A DNA stretch of 64,000 nt from Neoconidiobolus thromboides FSU 785 (Eukaryota; Entomophthoromycota; Entomophthoromycetes; Entomophthorales; Neoconidiobolaceae), in NCBI GenBank assembly GCA_025603075.1, contig MU626273.1, positions 41,520 through 105,519 of the forward strand. Reading direction: 5' to 3'. This document shows, piece by piece, positions 46,793 through 59,318 of the stretch (position 1 is the stretch's first letter; each line of letters opens with the position of its first letter). A model generated the notes under the pieces. It searched no databases and had not been told where the DNA came from. It saw only the letters and a list, made by a program, of their open reading frames with translations. The position numbers and the translations under genes are program-made.

Positions 46793-48616
46793 TTTATGAG
46801 GAATTTAAATTTATAATAAATAAAAGTAACCAAATATCAGTAATTAAATATTTATTTTTTAGCCGACTTAAGTTATACTGTTTTCAACAGTAACGCAACT
46901 TGAACTTAGTCCTTTATTTACAAAGCTCATTAATTTAATGTTAGTTTGGGTACCAACACCTGTAGTAGCATAATAAAGCTATTTAAGAAAATTTTAACCT
47001 GTACCATATACTTTGATAATTTATTTTACAAAATCGTATAGTTGAATATTTTTATACAGTCATTATAATATGTACCTAGCTTAGCTTGTGTATAGGGGAC
47101 GATTTTTTAATTTAAAACGCAAGTATAAATTATTTGGAAACTCACGAATATTATAATGATAGCACAATATTATTATAACAGTAAAACATTATAGCAGTAA
47201 CTTTCAAAAACAGTTTAAAAAAGTTTTTATGAGGGCTTATAAAATGTGAATTTGTAACTACATAATTTAAAAACAATTTTGTTATATCTAAAATCATTAA
47301 AAGGTAAAGTATCCTATTTCCGCTGCCTCTTTTATCAATTCTCTTTTAGCTTTTATTTATGTTTTATTATAAAACTATGAAATACTTCAAAAAAATCAAA
47401 ATTCAATCAATAGAGCTGATAAGGGACATAGATTAATATTAAACATTACACTCTGTGTGGACGACTTGTAAAATTTGCTTTTTGGCTTTATTTGTAACAA
47501 ATTAAATAGCATCAAATAAATTCATTAGTTCTTACAATATAATAACTTTTATGTGATAAGTCATATACCAAACTATTTTAAAATTAAATACTCACGAATT
47601 AAAATATCAATAACTAACATCATTAATGATGCAAAGAATTTTGGACTACCTGAGAGGTAATAAAAATTTATGTTTTATGATTAGAAGGAATATAAGAATG
47701 AAAGGAAATTATTTGCTTAATTTTTGGAATTAAACCATTGATATGATTAATATATAGAATAGTTCTATATACTATTGCTTAAACAAATTAAACAATCAAA
47801 ATTACAAATGATTATTAAAGTTAGTAAGGGTATCAAGAAACAAATCAGCGTTAGCTTATTATATTAACTAAATTTAAAGCAAATTCAAGATGAATAAAGA
47901 GCTATTAGAATACAATTTTATCTAATAAGTTGTAGTTAAGACATTTACCTTACTTTTAAAGGCTTTTTGATTATAGTTTTCAAATTATAGAAGTTTAAAT
48001 ATTTAAACTGATGAGTACATTAAAATTAACGATTGAGTTACTATATTTTTGTTATCTATTATAACAGACTTAATTAAAAAATAGATCAGTCTATAATATA
48101 AGACTGCATTTATTGGACTAAATAAAACTAAATCCATTAATTATTAACTTTTGATAACAGTAATAAATGCTTTAGCTTAAAATATCAAAGACTCAAAGGC
48201 ATTCAAGTGCTTTATTTATAAAGGTCATAAAAAGATAAATATCAATTTCTTTAACTTTATTGATCTAATATATAGATGTTTATTCCCTTGACTATTCTTA
48301 TCTTTTTAAACTTTGATATTTAATTTATTTGACAGCTTATTAACTCAATAAAAATATACTCATCTTACTATATGGTAGGCTATGAAGCTCAATTTATAAA
48401 ATCATAACTCATTGTGAATAACATCGTTTGAGTCATTATAGATTTACTGCGTACAACTATATCATATCATTCATCTTATAAGACTCTTTTTATCCCTGCA
48501 ACAACTTTTTTTACACTTTGACTCATTTTATAAATTCTTGAACTTCGCAATTTAATTGGTTCAATTCAACTATAAAAACAATAACTAACCAAAGTTAGCT
48601 TACACTGATTGATCAA

Positions 48617-50450
48617 ATGGATTCATTTAAACAAGAGATTGCAAAGCAAGTGTCAGAATTTAGTGGGGTTCCTGTAGAAACCTTATTAACTATATTCGAA
48701 GCCCCAAAGAACCCAGAACATGGTGATGTTGCGTTGGCCATCCCTAGACTTAGACTTAAAGGCAACCCAGCTCAATTTGCTAAAGAATATGCTGAAAAGG
48801 TAATGATTATAATATTGTACCATATTTGTTAATAGTTAGATTCAATCAAATGATTACATTAAATCTGCGTCAGCCGCTGGTATATTTTTAAATATTAAGA
48901 TCAACCGTGACCTGTTAAGAGATTTATTATTGAAAGAAGTGGTAAAAAGTGGCGAAAAATATGGTGTAAACACTAGTGGTAATGGTAAAAAGATTTTGGT
49001 CGAATTCTCTAGTCCAAATATTGCTAAACCTTTCCATGCTGGTCATTTACGCTCAACAATTATTGGTAATTTTATTGCTAAGGCCCATACCGCCAATGGA
49101 TATGAAACAACTACAATGAACTACTTAGGAGACTGGGGTAAACAGTATGGTAAGCCATATTAGGTTACATTGTTAATAACTTAACATTTATTCCTTTATA
49201 GGTTTATTAGCCCTTGGGTTTGGTTTATATGGCTCTGAAGAAAAGTTAGAAGCTGATCCTATTGGCCACCTTTTTGAAGTTTATGTTAAAATTAATGTAA
49301 TTTTTATTAGTCAAATGATAATAAACAAGAATGACATTGTTTTTATTAGGCAGATGCTGAAAATGATGACACAATCCATGACCAAGCACGTGCTTATTTT
49401 AAAAAGATAGAAGATGGGGATGAAGAGGTACTCAAATTATGGTCTAGATTCCGTAACTTGAGTATCGAAAAATATAAGCAAACATACGCTCGATTAAATA
49501 TCAACTTTGATGTTTATTCTGGGGAATCTCAAGTTAATGAATATATGCAAAGAGCCAACAAATTGCTTGAAGAGAAAGGCTTATTAGTTGAATCTAAAGG
49601 TGCCCAAATCATTGATTTAGAGAAATTTAAACTTGGTAAAGTAGTAGTAAGGAAATCAGATGGTACTACTCTATATATTACTCGTGATATCGGAGCAGCT
49701 ATTCAGCGTTATGAGACTTATAACTTTGATGAGATGTATTATATCGTCGCCTCTCAGCAAGATCTTCACTTTAAGCAATTATTTAAGATCCTAGAATTGC
49801 TCGAATTGGATTGGGTCAAAAAGTGCCACCATATTAACTATGGTTTAGTTACTGGTATGTCAACACGTAAAGGTAATGTCGTATTCTTAGACGATATTTT
49901 ACAAGAAGCCAAAGATACCATGCATGGCGTAATGAAAAAGAATGAACATAAATACGCTCAAATCGAAAGCCCAGAAGAGGTAGCGGATATTATTGGTATC
50001 TCTGCCGTAGTCGTACAAGATCTTTCAGCCCGTAGAATTAGAAATTATGAATTTAATATGAGCCAGATGGTATCTTTTGAAGGTGATACCGGACCTTACT
50101 TACAATATGCTCATTCCCGTTTGTCCTCTGTAATCCGTAAAGCAAACCGTGAAATTAATTTAGACCATCCATTAGATACCTTAAAAGAAGAGTGTGCCAG
50201 TGAATTAGTGGACATGATTTCACAATACCCAGATATTGTTAAAGGCACAGTTGCTGGATTTGAGCCTTGTTCCGTAGTTCATTATGCATTTGGCTTATCT
50301 AGAAGTATCTCTACTTGTTTAGAACAACTTTGGGTAATGAATCAACCTGAAGAGTTAGCTAACCCACGTTTAGTCTTGTTTAACGCAGCTAAGATAACTT
50401 TAGGCAATGCTATGAGATTACTTGGTTTAACTCCATTAGATCGTATGTAA
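48617..50450 (+). CDS. Arginyl-tRNA synthetase
   Basis: A class I synthetase charging tRNA-Arg. Exons are 48617-48799, 48840-49149, 49202-49296 and 49350-50450, giving 562 aa with consistent phases. The N-terminal additional domain ([16 protein letters not shown]... [13 protein letters not shown]) recognises the tRNA. The HIGH motif is [22 protein letters not shown]. Other family blocks are [29 protein letters not shown], and [18 protein letters not shown] at the KMSKS position (degenerate, as in most ArgRS). The anticodon-binding part includes [13 protein letters not shown], and the protein ends [11 protein letters not shown], the typical C-terminal Met. There is no obvious mitochondrial presequence at this start. 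It converges on the polymerase gamma gene (217 bp apart). Confidence 0.95.
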
Positions 50451-50667
50451 ACAAAAATAAAAGAAATAAACTGATTATCACTGTTATGTGCTTTTCTTAG
50501 AATAATCCTAAGCTATTATTTAACAAATAGTACAAACAACGACTTTATAAAAATTGAAATATTATAAAGTACAAGAAAATAAAAGGCTACTAAATCGTGT
50601 TTAAAATGCCATAAAATTAAATGTATAATAAAATAACTTATTTTATTAATTCTATATAATAAATAAC

Positions 50668-53600
50668 TTAATTTGACTTCGTATGGTTAGTAAAGGTAGG
50701 AAATCTATTATTTGAACTTCTATTCCAGCATTTACCTTTTGAAACATTATAGATAAGCTGACCAAGCTCAGATGTATGTTTAATATATGTAGTTGTAGTA
50801 TTTAAACTACCATTGCTATCCTTGGATTCGCTACTATTGAATCCATAATTCAAACTAGAATGTGATGCTGATTTTGTAATTTTATTTGGATATGAGTTTG
50901 ATTTAGTTGTATGAAATTTCATATTATTAGTTGATTTCGATTTATTATTTGAATAGATTTCCTCAATTTCCTCAATATCTGAACAATTTTGTGCCTTTAG
51001 GTATTTGTTATCACTTTCATTAAAAGAAATAGGATTAGTTAATTTAGACAAATTAACATCTTTCAAACTATCAACTTCAGTTGTATCATAGATAGTATCA
51101 TCGTATAACAACAGAGCATCTGATACGTCTTTAGAAGCAAACGAATAATTATTAGTATTCTCAGCCAGATCCTCAAAGGTAAGGCATTTTCCTGGGGGGA
51201 TAGGTATCGGGTTTGATGGTGTAACGCAATCTAAATCTACTTCTTTTCTAAGTACATGATCGATATCCACACCTGAAAAAAATGCCACCGATTGAGGAAG
51301 GTCATTGATTCCCAACCTATATGCAAACATGGCTCGTGTCCAAAGGTTGGATATTTGTAATGCTAAAGCAGCACGATAAGCGTCCTTTTCATCTACTAGA
51401 TAGCGAATTTCGTCGTGTACGGATATCATAAATCGTGCATTAATGGAATATTTCTTTATCAAGTACTTCATAGAGACCAACAGCAGATGCAAATAATCTA
51501 CTCCTGATGATTGTACAACCCAATTAACCCTCGATGTCATATATCCATCGCCCACGCTTTTAGGTAAAAGCGCATTGGGTATACCGCAATTTAAAATAGG
51601 CGTACGTGGGTCTGTACTGGTAGCTATCTCCTCTAATCTATTGAACATATAGCTTTCACTCCCACCATACCAAAACTGTTTTGAATTGAATTTACGTGTC
51701 CTTTCTTTACCCCCTTTGGTAGCCTCATAAAGCTGAGTAGCTCTCTCCTTGGCTGTTTGTCGATCCATACTTGGGTTAAACTGCATTAAGAGTTGTATTG
51801 CAAAGTTAACCCCAGCACCGTAAATTCTTCCATAATTAAACACTTTAGCTTCACCACGCCCAATCCCTAAAATAGACGCCGTTTTGGAATGCATATCTGT
51901 ACCATCCGATTTTGACCCCTGTAGGGTCATCCATCCGAAAGCAGTGGCTCCATGATTACGAAACTGGGCATCTCCAATCAAACTTGAGATCCATAGTTCT
52001 TCAGAATCAACATCTGCGCCAATTAAGCAATACCCTTTTGGTGCCTGAATCATGCTTTTTAACTCTGAACCAATCCTATTCTTTTTAGCATTACTAGCTG
52101 TCATCCATGTTGCTTCAACTGCCCTGCGTGTTACTGTACCCATAGTAGTCATCTGTGGGAGTATGATTCCATCTTTTGTGCCTTCCCCTCTCTTTTTGAT
52201 ATTCAAATTAACTTCTCCTTCCTGCCAAACAACAAATTGGTTATTCACCCTCTCCCTTGAAGATATCCAATAAGCACATTGTGTATTCATTGTCAATGCT
52301 TCCTTTGCTAATGGGTATTCAGAAGACAATATCCCCTTTTCGAGTGCTGATGTATAGCTTTTAGATAATGGATTTCCACATCGATTATCGTCGCCATCTT
52401 TGTGTGGAATCTTATAAAATTTTGCTTTATTTTCTATCTCTTTAGGGAAAGGCTCATAATCGGGATCATTTATATCATCTGGGAAGAAGAGAGGCATAGC
52501 CTTATTATCATCTTCTTCCTTTTTTGCATAATATGTCCATCCATGTGTTTTTGAATAATAAATAGGATGACCAGACCATTTAAGTCTTAGTAAGTAAGGC
52601 GCCAGTCTACCCCTTATTGTAATCTTTAATTTCTTTTCTTTGTTATCATAACATGCTTTATACCACTCTGGTTTTCCTGGTAAAATTTGATTAGCGTACG
52701 GCCTCGGCTCCCCATTTTTAGCATAGGTACCATCTTTTCGATACTTTGGCTTGGTCATTTTCAATGATTGTGTAGTCCAATCCAATCTACCGAGCCATGG
52801 ATCATTTGTAGGGTCTTCATGTGAAAGCGCTTGCTCAGCAAGGTCAACTAATCGATCTTCAACTTCAGTCGATAATTTTTGATATAGTTGTTCACAATCA
52901 TATAAATATTTAAGCCATCTCTCATTGCATGGTAAAAAAGTTTTTCCCATAATCAAAATACCCGCAAATGAAACTGGATGAGGACATTTTTTTAAATACT
53001 TTGGTAAAACCTCTTTAAACACTTCAAATGTGGCTGCTACATCACTAGAACAGTAATCCATCAAATCCATAAAGTTAGTTTTAACATCGCTATAATCGCC
53101 TTTAACAAAGATGTCTCTTTCATCTTTATTGATTTTGATTTTACAATACAGTTGTGCAACTGCTTGTAAACTATTTATGCTGCTAACGTTGTAAAACTTA
53201 CTAGTTAGATTTTCTTTATCTAAGATCTCCTCATCTTCGTTCGCTATTGCCTTGTCATACTTAATCCATTTCTGTCTTTGATTACTACTTAATCCACCAA
53301 CCGCTACATGTAAACTCATTGTATCAATAAACGCAATATTTGATTCAACAAGGTTATACTCTGGCCTTAATCTTGCCCTATCATAAGATGCATTGTGAGC
53401 AACAATAACCTGTTTTTCTTCATTATTCCAAGGTATCAAATGGTTTTCAATAACTGGCTCGCTATCTGTACCATCAATAAAGTTCGCTAGACTAGGCGAC
53501 GTCCATGAATACCATGCTTTTTTTGTAACTGCACATGCCATCACTGGATATGGGCTTATCTTTGGTAAAACTTCAACATCAAATACGGCTATTGGCTCGG

Positions 53601-53967
53601 TTGGATATTTCACTTTATAAAAAGTTCCATCCACATTATAGCGTGTCCAACCACCAACTGCCGACCACGTTTGTGGTTTTTCTGGTAAATTATCCGTTGC
53701 AAACTGTTTAGTTATAGAAAGATAAGGTTCCGCTATATTTTTTCCAATGTTATAAAAATGCTCTCCTATATTTTTACCATTTAATTTTGGTACATCAAAA
53801 TCAATTGGACTTTTTATATCTTCTTTTCTTTTATCATAAATATTGTGTTTTGTTAAGTGGTCTTTAGATAACTCGTCAAAAAACCCATTCTGCGAAACTT
53901 GTTTTGTTTCACCAAACACTTTTCCTCTTAAGCTAGGCGATAGTAATTGTATCCCTGCGTGATTCAT
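50668..53967 (-). CDS. MIP1: Mitochondrial DNA polymerase gamma
   Basis: This family A polymerase replicates mitochondrial DNA. The long exon encodes 1099 aa from the ATG at 53967. 3'-5' exonuclease motifs: Exo I FDVEVLP (D130, E132), Exo II VAHNASYDRARL (H191-N192), Exo III YCSSDV (305-310). Polymerase motifs: A IGADVDSEELWISSLIGD (649-666), B RGEAKVFNYGRIYGAG (704-719), C SVHDEIRYLV (849-858) with H851-D852-E853. All catalytic residues are present. Residues about 935-1099 form a Ser/Asn-rich C-terminal extension, as in yeast Mip1. The protein may start further upstream: a 65-bp exon candidate at 54086-54022, followed by a canonical intron (54021-53973), would add a basic, Ser-rich stretch suited to mitochondrial import, but its own start was not found. 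Confidence 0.95.
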   Translation of the reverse strand: MNHAGIQLLSPSLRGKVFGETKQVSQNGFFDELSKDHLTKHNIYDKRKEDIKSPIDFDVPKLNGKNIGEHFYNIGKNIAEPYLSITKQFATDNLPEKPQTWSAVGGWTRYNVDGTFYKVKYPTEPIAVFDVEVLPKISPYPVMACAVTKKAWYSWTSPSLANFIDGTDSEPVIENHLIPWNNEEKQVIVAHNASYDRARLRPEYNLVESNIAFIDTMSLHVAVGGLSSNQRQKWIKYDKAIANEDEEILDKENLTSKFYNVSSINSLQAVAQLYCKIKINKDERDIFVKGDYSDVKTNFMDLMDYCSSDVAATFEVFKEVLPKYLKKCPHPVSFAGILIMGKTFLPCNERWLKYLYDCEQLYQKLSTEVEDRLVDLAEQALSHEDPTNDPWLGRLDWTTQSLKMTKPKYRKDGTYAKNGEPRPYANQILPGKPEWYKACYDNKEKKLKITIRGRLAPYLLRLKWSGHPIYYSKTHGWTYYAKKEEDDNKAMPLFFPDDINDPDYEPFPKEIENKAKFYKIPHKDGDDNRCGNPLSKSYTSALEKGILSSEYPLAKEALTMNTQCAYWISSRERVNNQFVVWQEGEVNLNIKKRGEGTKDGIILPQMTTMGTVTRRAVEATWMTASNAKKNRIGSELKSMIQAPKGYCLIGADVDSEELWISSLIGDAQFRNHGATAFGWMTLQGSKSDGTDMHSKTASILGIGRGEAKVFNYGRIYGAGVNFAIQLLMQFNPSMDRQTAKERATQLYEATKGGKERTRKFNSKQFWYGGSESYMFNRLEEIATSTDPRTPILNCGIPNALLPKSVGDGYMTSRVNWVVQSSGVDYLHLLLVSMKYLIKKYSINARFMISVHDEIRYLVDEKDAYRAALALQISNLWTRAMFAYRLGINDLPQSVAFFSGVDIDHVLRKEVDLDCVTPSNPIPIPPGKCLTFEDLAENTNNYSFASKDVSDALLLYDDTIYDTTEVDSLKDVNLSKLTNPISFNESDNKYLKAQNCSDIEEIEEIYSNNKSKSTNNMKFHTTKSNSYPNKITKSASHSSLNYGFNSSESKDSNGSLNTTTTYIKHTSELGQLIYNVSKGKCWNRSSNNRFPTFTNHTKSN

Positions 53968-54636
53968 CGGAACTAGAGATTAAGTTAAGCAAATTCAATA
54001 AATATCCTTAATCTAACATACCTTGTTGGCCAACCTCGCTCGCTTCACTCGAACGACTAGAGTTTATCGAGAAATGCTTTTGATTCCTGTTAATAAAATG
54101 TAACTTGGGTACTTTGTTTAAGCTCTAATAATCATATTTAAATTTATTTAAGTTAAAATTTTAAATTCCTTACTTTAAACACAAAGGCCCTTTTGATTCC
54201 ATTAGTTGGGTTGTAAATCTTGGCTACAACCATCCTCCATGTATTAAAGTAATACTATAATTTAGATCTTGGTCTTGAGCTTAAATTTACTAAAAGTTTG
54301 TTTTGCTTAATTATGCTTTTTGGGTTAATCCAGTTTTTTTGAAAATTTGGAATTTTAAGCAATCTTTATCAGATAAAATATGGTTTTAAGAGTATAATAA
54401 GCGACAAAAAATATGAGATGATGTAGGATAAGATTTTTAGTAAAATTTTCAATGGGTTTTTAGCCTCCCTGAAAGGAATTTCTATTTAATAAAAGTATAT
54501 TGTCTTAAGCCTAAAGGTCCCATAAATTTACTGATGATTTGTAATCTTCCCAAAAATGACGTATCATTTCAGCCTCAGCCATGCTATAAAATCGAAAAAT
54601 CACAAATTTAAAGATTATTTTTATAACATTCAAACT
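53968..54636. promoter_or_regulatory. Divergent region between MIP1 and MCR1
   Basis: 669 bp between two genes for mitochondrial proteins. Part of it (54022-54086) may be a 5' exon of MIP1; no other feature is seen. Confidence 0.5.
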
Positions 54637-55796
54637 ATGGCAGCCCTTTTAAAGACATATCTCAAATCAAGCTCTAAATTATCCACTAGCTTCACTAAGG
54701 TAATACACATTTTTATCGTATGTTACAATTATTTAACTTTGTAGTCCCAACTTATTCCTAAAGCTTGGAACTCAACAAGCAGTGGTGGCCAATCTGGTGG
54801 TAATAACAAGCTTTTATTAGCTGCCATTCCCATCATAGGAGGAGCAGGTAAAATATAAACTCATATATATAATAAACTTGATTAACTATTTACAGGTTAT
54901 TACTACTATCAACAGCAAAACTCAGTAAAGTTATCCACCTCATCCACTTCTTTATCAGCTGACGAACGTAGCAAAAGCTCACCATTAAATCCAGCTGAAT
55001 TTACTTCATTTAAAATCAAGGAAGTTCAAAACCTTACCCATGACACCCGCTTAATCCGTTTAGAAATTCCAAATAATGGTTCATTAAACTTACCAGTAGC
55101 ATCATGTGTTGTTACTCGTAAACCAGCCAAAGAAGGTGAAAAACCAGTCATTCGTCCTTATACTCCTACCTCTGATGATAGCGCCGTTGGCCACTTTGAT
55201 TTCATTATCAAGAAGTATGATAGTAAGTTTTCATAGCGATAAATTAAGAAAAGTTATTTATTCTCTTAGCTGGTGCTTTCACCCCATACCTTTTCACCTT
55301 GAAAGAGGGTGATTCTTTAGACGTTAAAGGCCCATTTCCAAAGTATCTATACAAAGCTAACACTCTTAATGAAATCGGTATGATTGCTGGTGGTACTGGT
55401 ATTACACCTATGTTACAAGTAGTGCGTAAGATCTTATTGGACCCTAAAGACAAGACAAAGGTCAGTTTAATCTTTGCGAATAAGAGTGAAAATGATATTA
55501 TTTTGAAGAAAGAAATTGACAGTTTAGTAAAAAGTCATCCTGATCAAATCAAGGTACATTATGTATTAGATAAAAAACCTAGAGGCTTTGAGGGCACTGA
55601 GGGCTATGTTACTAAGGATCTTATTAAGAAATATCTACCCAGCAATGAAGATAAAGACTCTGTTATATTTGTGTGTGGACCACCAGGCTTAATGAATACC
55701 GTTTCTGGGGCTAAGGCATCCCCACAAGCTCAAGGAGAACTCAAGGGCTATCTTAAGGAGCTTGGATACACTGCAGAACAAGTTTACAAATTTTAA
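54637..55796 (+). CDS. MCR1: Mitochondrial NADH-cytochrome b5 reductase
   Basis: An FAD flavoprotein that passes electrons from NADH to cytochrome b5-type acceptors. Exons are 54637-54699, 54745-54847, 54896-55222 and 55270-55796, giving 339 aa. The basic N-terminus (MAALLKTYLKSSSKLSTSFTK) and the hydrophobic stretch LLLAAIPIIGGAGYYYY near 42-58 are a presequence plus membrane anchor, as in yeast Mcr1. The FAD-binding motif is RPYTPTS; TPYLFTLKEGDSLDVKGPFPKY follows; the NADH-binding site is GMIAGGTGITPMLQV and VCGPPGLM is the C-terminal nucleotide motif. The protein ends in Phe (EQVYKF), as is usual for the family. Confidence 0.94.
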
Positions 55797-56677
55797 TAAA
55801 ATTTTGAAGGTTTAAAACGCTAGTAATTTAATAATTGTTTTATTAATGAAATCGCTTATAATACACATTATAAACTACTTTAAATTATTTTTATTTTCTT
55901 GAAATAAGCAACATTACTTGCAAACCATATAATCAAGTGTAGTTAAGTTTATTTTAGAAAAATTAAGTTAATAACATTTTTAAACGCAAGCTTTAAACTA
56001 TAGTGAAAAAAAGCATATAAATATATAAAGCAACTTTTATTACTATTTGAAATTTGGTTTAATTAAATAACAAGTCATTTGATATACTATTATTGTTTTC
56101 AAAGCAGCAATTTACTTAAACATAATAAAACTAAAATGATAAAAACTATTTATTAATACACGTTCCATCAAGAATATATTTATGTAAAAACAATCATACT
56201 TACCAACCAATATAATTAATATTTGATTTGTGACTAGTATGGCCAATTTGATACTTTAACAACTTAACAATCATTTGCTTAAAAGAGTTATTACCATCAT
56301 AGCTTATTTTGAATGCAAATTAGTAGGACAGGTTCCTTCGTGATCACAATCATTAACAAGCACTCTAATAATGATGCAAATTAACTTAACAAGTAGATCA
56401 GGTAGGTTAAGTTTTTTATTATTATTTATAGTGAGTATTAGTCGAGTTAGGCATTATAAACCAAGCTAAAGGTTGATTCACCCAGAGTTTCCGTTATAAA
56501 AAGGATCGAATAGGGGTAGAATAGTAGTTACAAATATAGATCAAAATAAAACTTATAAAAAAATCATTAATGATAACATCAGTCAAAGGCACCTTTAGTT
56601 GAAACTTTTTTCCTGTAAAAAAGGTGCTTATAAATAGCAGTAGAACAAGCTACTTAAAATCGTTAAATCAATTACAT
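55797..56677. other. Intergenic, nothing seen
   Basis: 881 bp of convergent spacer between MCR1 and the histidine kinase; A/T-rich and without recognisable features. Confidence 0.5.
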
Positions 56678-59318
56678 CTATCTAGTTCTATACTTCTTTA
56701 AATCACTCTTATTAAACGGACTTGAGCTCATTTCTATGATCGGTGAGTGACCCGAACTATTAAATTGATTTAGCCAATTATTGATCACTTGCTTGAATTT
56801 TTCAAATGTCACTGGCTTTGAAATATGGTCATTCATTCCAATATCTTTAAAATGAATTTGATCACTAATAAGAGCATTAGCTGATATACTAATAAGAATT
56901 TGATTATTATCATTCTCCCTTATACTATTACATATCTCATCTCCATTAAGCCCTGGTAATGATTGATCTAATAATATAATATCATAATATTTTGACCCTT
57001 TCTCGTAATACAACTCAAGTGCTTCCTTTCCATCCGGTATAACTTTATATTCAATCCCTCCTATCTTATCTAAGAATTTACATATGATGCTCTGATTGAT
57101 TGGATTATCTTCGACTATCATTATACGATGTTTGGTAATAGAAGTATCAGGTGATCCAGAATGCCTTTTACCGTTATTAAGTGTTTGACGTTTATTCATA
57201 CGTGACCTTATTGATTGCATACGATTACCGCCAGCTTTATTTATATTTTCACCGTTATTATAGTTATTGTCATTATTGTTCATATTGTCTTTTGGTGATC
57301 TATTTGCTGTTGGAGAAGGAGAAAATACCATGGTTGTATACTCATTTTCTTGTGTCACAGGTTTATCAACGGTAACAGGCAATTTAAACCATACTATTGT
57401 CCCTTTGTTTAATATCGAATCTAATCCTATTTCTCCGTTCATCAGTTGGACTAATGATTTACATATTGATAGCCCTAGCCCACTCCCTCCATAATACTTT
57501 CTCTTTGATAAATCTGCTTGAGTCCATGGTGTGAATAGTGTAGGTATACTTTCTTGTGATATTCCTATTCCAGTATCAGCTACTTTAACCTGGAGCATAG
57601 CTTGGTCTAGTTTACTATATATGGGTGCTAATGTCACATCAAGTGTTACTGATCCTTCAGAAGTAAATTTTATAGCATTACTTGTAAGGTTTGTTAACAC
57701 TTGTAACAACCGGGAAGAATCGGCATTTATTGTACCATCATAATTAGGTAATCTAATGTTGAAATTAAGACCTTTTTTACATGCTTCTAATTTCAACATT
57801 TGCCCCATATGTTTGAACACTTTAGAAATACCAAAGTTTGATCGTTGGATTTCTAATTTACCTGATTCTATCCTAGAGAAATCCAATACATCTTGGATCA
57901 CTGTCATCAATAACCTTCCAGAAAATTCAATACTATCTACTAGGTCTCTTTGCTCCACATTTAAATCTGTGTCTTTAAGTAAACATGCATTTCCAACCAC
58001 TCCAAATAGCTAGAATAAATAAATAAGAAATCAACTTTAATAGAATGATTAAATTACTGGAGTTCTAATTTCATGCGACATTGTTGCTAAGAAATCCGAT
58101 TTTAACTTTGATGCTTCTATGGCTGCTTTTTCTGATACCTTCAACTTTATTACTTCCTCTTTCATTCTTTTATACTCGTTTGTTTCTAATGCTATATGTG
58201 CCCATTTGAAAGAAGATGAATCTCGCCAATTTGAAATCGGAATCGATTGTAGGGAATACCAACGATATTCATTATCCTTGTCTAATGGAAGAGGTTTTGT
58301 TGGATTATAACACAACCTTATTTCCAAATTAAATGGTGCATTACTCTTTGATATAAATTTAGTATTAAATATATATATTCATGCTACAAATACTTACCTT
58401 ACAGCTATTTGACCATCCGGCTATTAGCAATTCATAATCCTCAGGATGAATAGTTTTCTAAGAGATTTAATAAAATAAATTATGACCTTTATTAGCTTAC
58501 TGTATAATCATCCGTAACTGAATCTACACCTAATGTTTCTTTAAATTTTCTATTCATAAATCTAAAATATTTAGTTAAATTTATTTTTAAATAATAATGT
58601 TTTACTCTAAATGTCCTTGTAGATTAGTGTACCAAACTAAGCAAGGGAGAAAATCAAAAACTTGGGAAACTCCATTAAACAATGCAAGAGTTGGATCGCT
58701 TGTATTTCCATCAGATACTTCCAAATCATTGTCTTGGTGTCCATTATTATACAAATTCTGTGAAGAAAATGTCATGCTTCCCCTGCTTAAATTATATAAT
58801 GGTTTATCTTTAGTAGCAATACTTGGAAGAGCATTAATATTTAAAGAAAGGCTGCTATTAGCTTCTTGATTTGGGTTGGGTATTACTGCCCCGCTCTTAA
58901 TAGTAATGATATACAATTGCTCACTGTTCACTTTTTCAAATGGTTTAATAACAACTGGGTATAATTTTTCATCAAAAATGCCTTTAAATAGCTTTAATTT
59001 ATTTATGTCTTCGATGTTGATTGACTCACTCTTTCCATTTTTATTTATATCTTTTGGATAAAAATTGTCTTGAACTAGTTGCGAAATCGGAGTTTTTAAT
59101 AGTTTCACTTTATTTTCAAACTCAACACACTTCAAAAAGTTGGAATTACAATCATAGATACTATTATTGGAGCAGATCAGAGTTGGCTCAAACGCCAAAT
59201 CACATATCACTTTTATAACCTGTTTAAGTGAAAACTCTTTTTTATCTATACTACTTACAGCATTCAAAATTGACGCTTCATCACCATTATTTTGTCTCTT
59301 TCCAGAAGTCGAAGCCAT
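56678..59318 (-). CDS. Cytosolic hybrid histidine kinase (PAS-HisKA-HATPase-receiver)
   Basis: A phosphorelay sensor. Exons are 59318-58606, 58561-58501, 58457-58398, 58345-58058 and 58009-56678, giving 817 aa. There is no signal peptide or transmembrane segment. The N-terminal 200 residues may hold one degenerate PAS-like domain, and a clear PAS domain spans about 225-340 (VWYTNLQGHLEFMNRKFKETLG, IHPEDYE, EYRWYSLQSIPI). The HisKA box is KSDFLATMSHEIRTPLFGVVG, with the phospho-acceptor His. The ATPase has N box LTNLTSNAIKFT, G1 VADTGIGIS, F-type TPWTQAD and G2 GGSGLGLSIC. The receiver domain (IMIVEDNPINQSI, IILLDQSLPGLNGDEI with acceptor Asp, HISKPVTFEKF with conserved Lys) is complete. The signal sensed is unknown. 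Both intron 4 flanks restore the canonical RTPL sequence. Confidence 0.93.

Larger units (their letters stand above)
42711..48616. other. 5.9-kb repeat-rich region with a receptor pseudogene
   Basis: No intact gene is seen. It contains a possible 400-bp inverted-repeat element (43331-43731), five family A copies (44843-45532), a truncated and a fuller copy of a second small element (45901-45999 and 46326-46451) and a receptor pseudogene (46479-46792). The stretch 46800-48616 upstream of the arginyl-tRNA synthetase shows nothing more. Confidence 0.6.
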
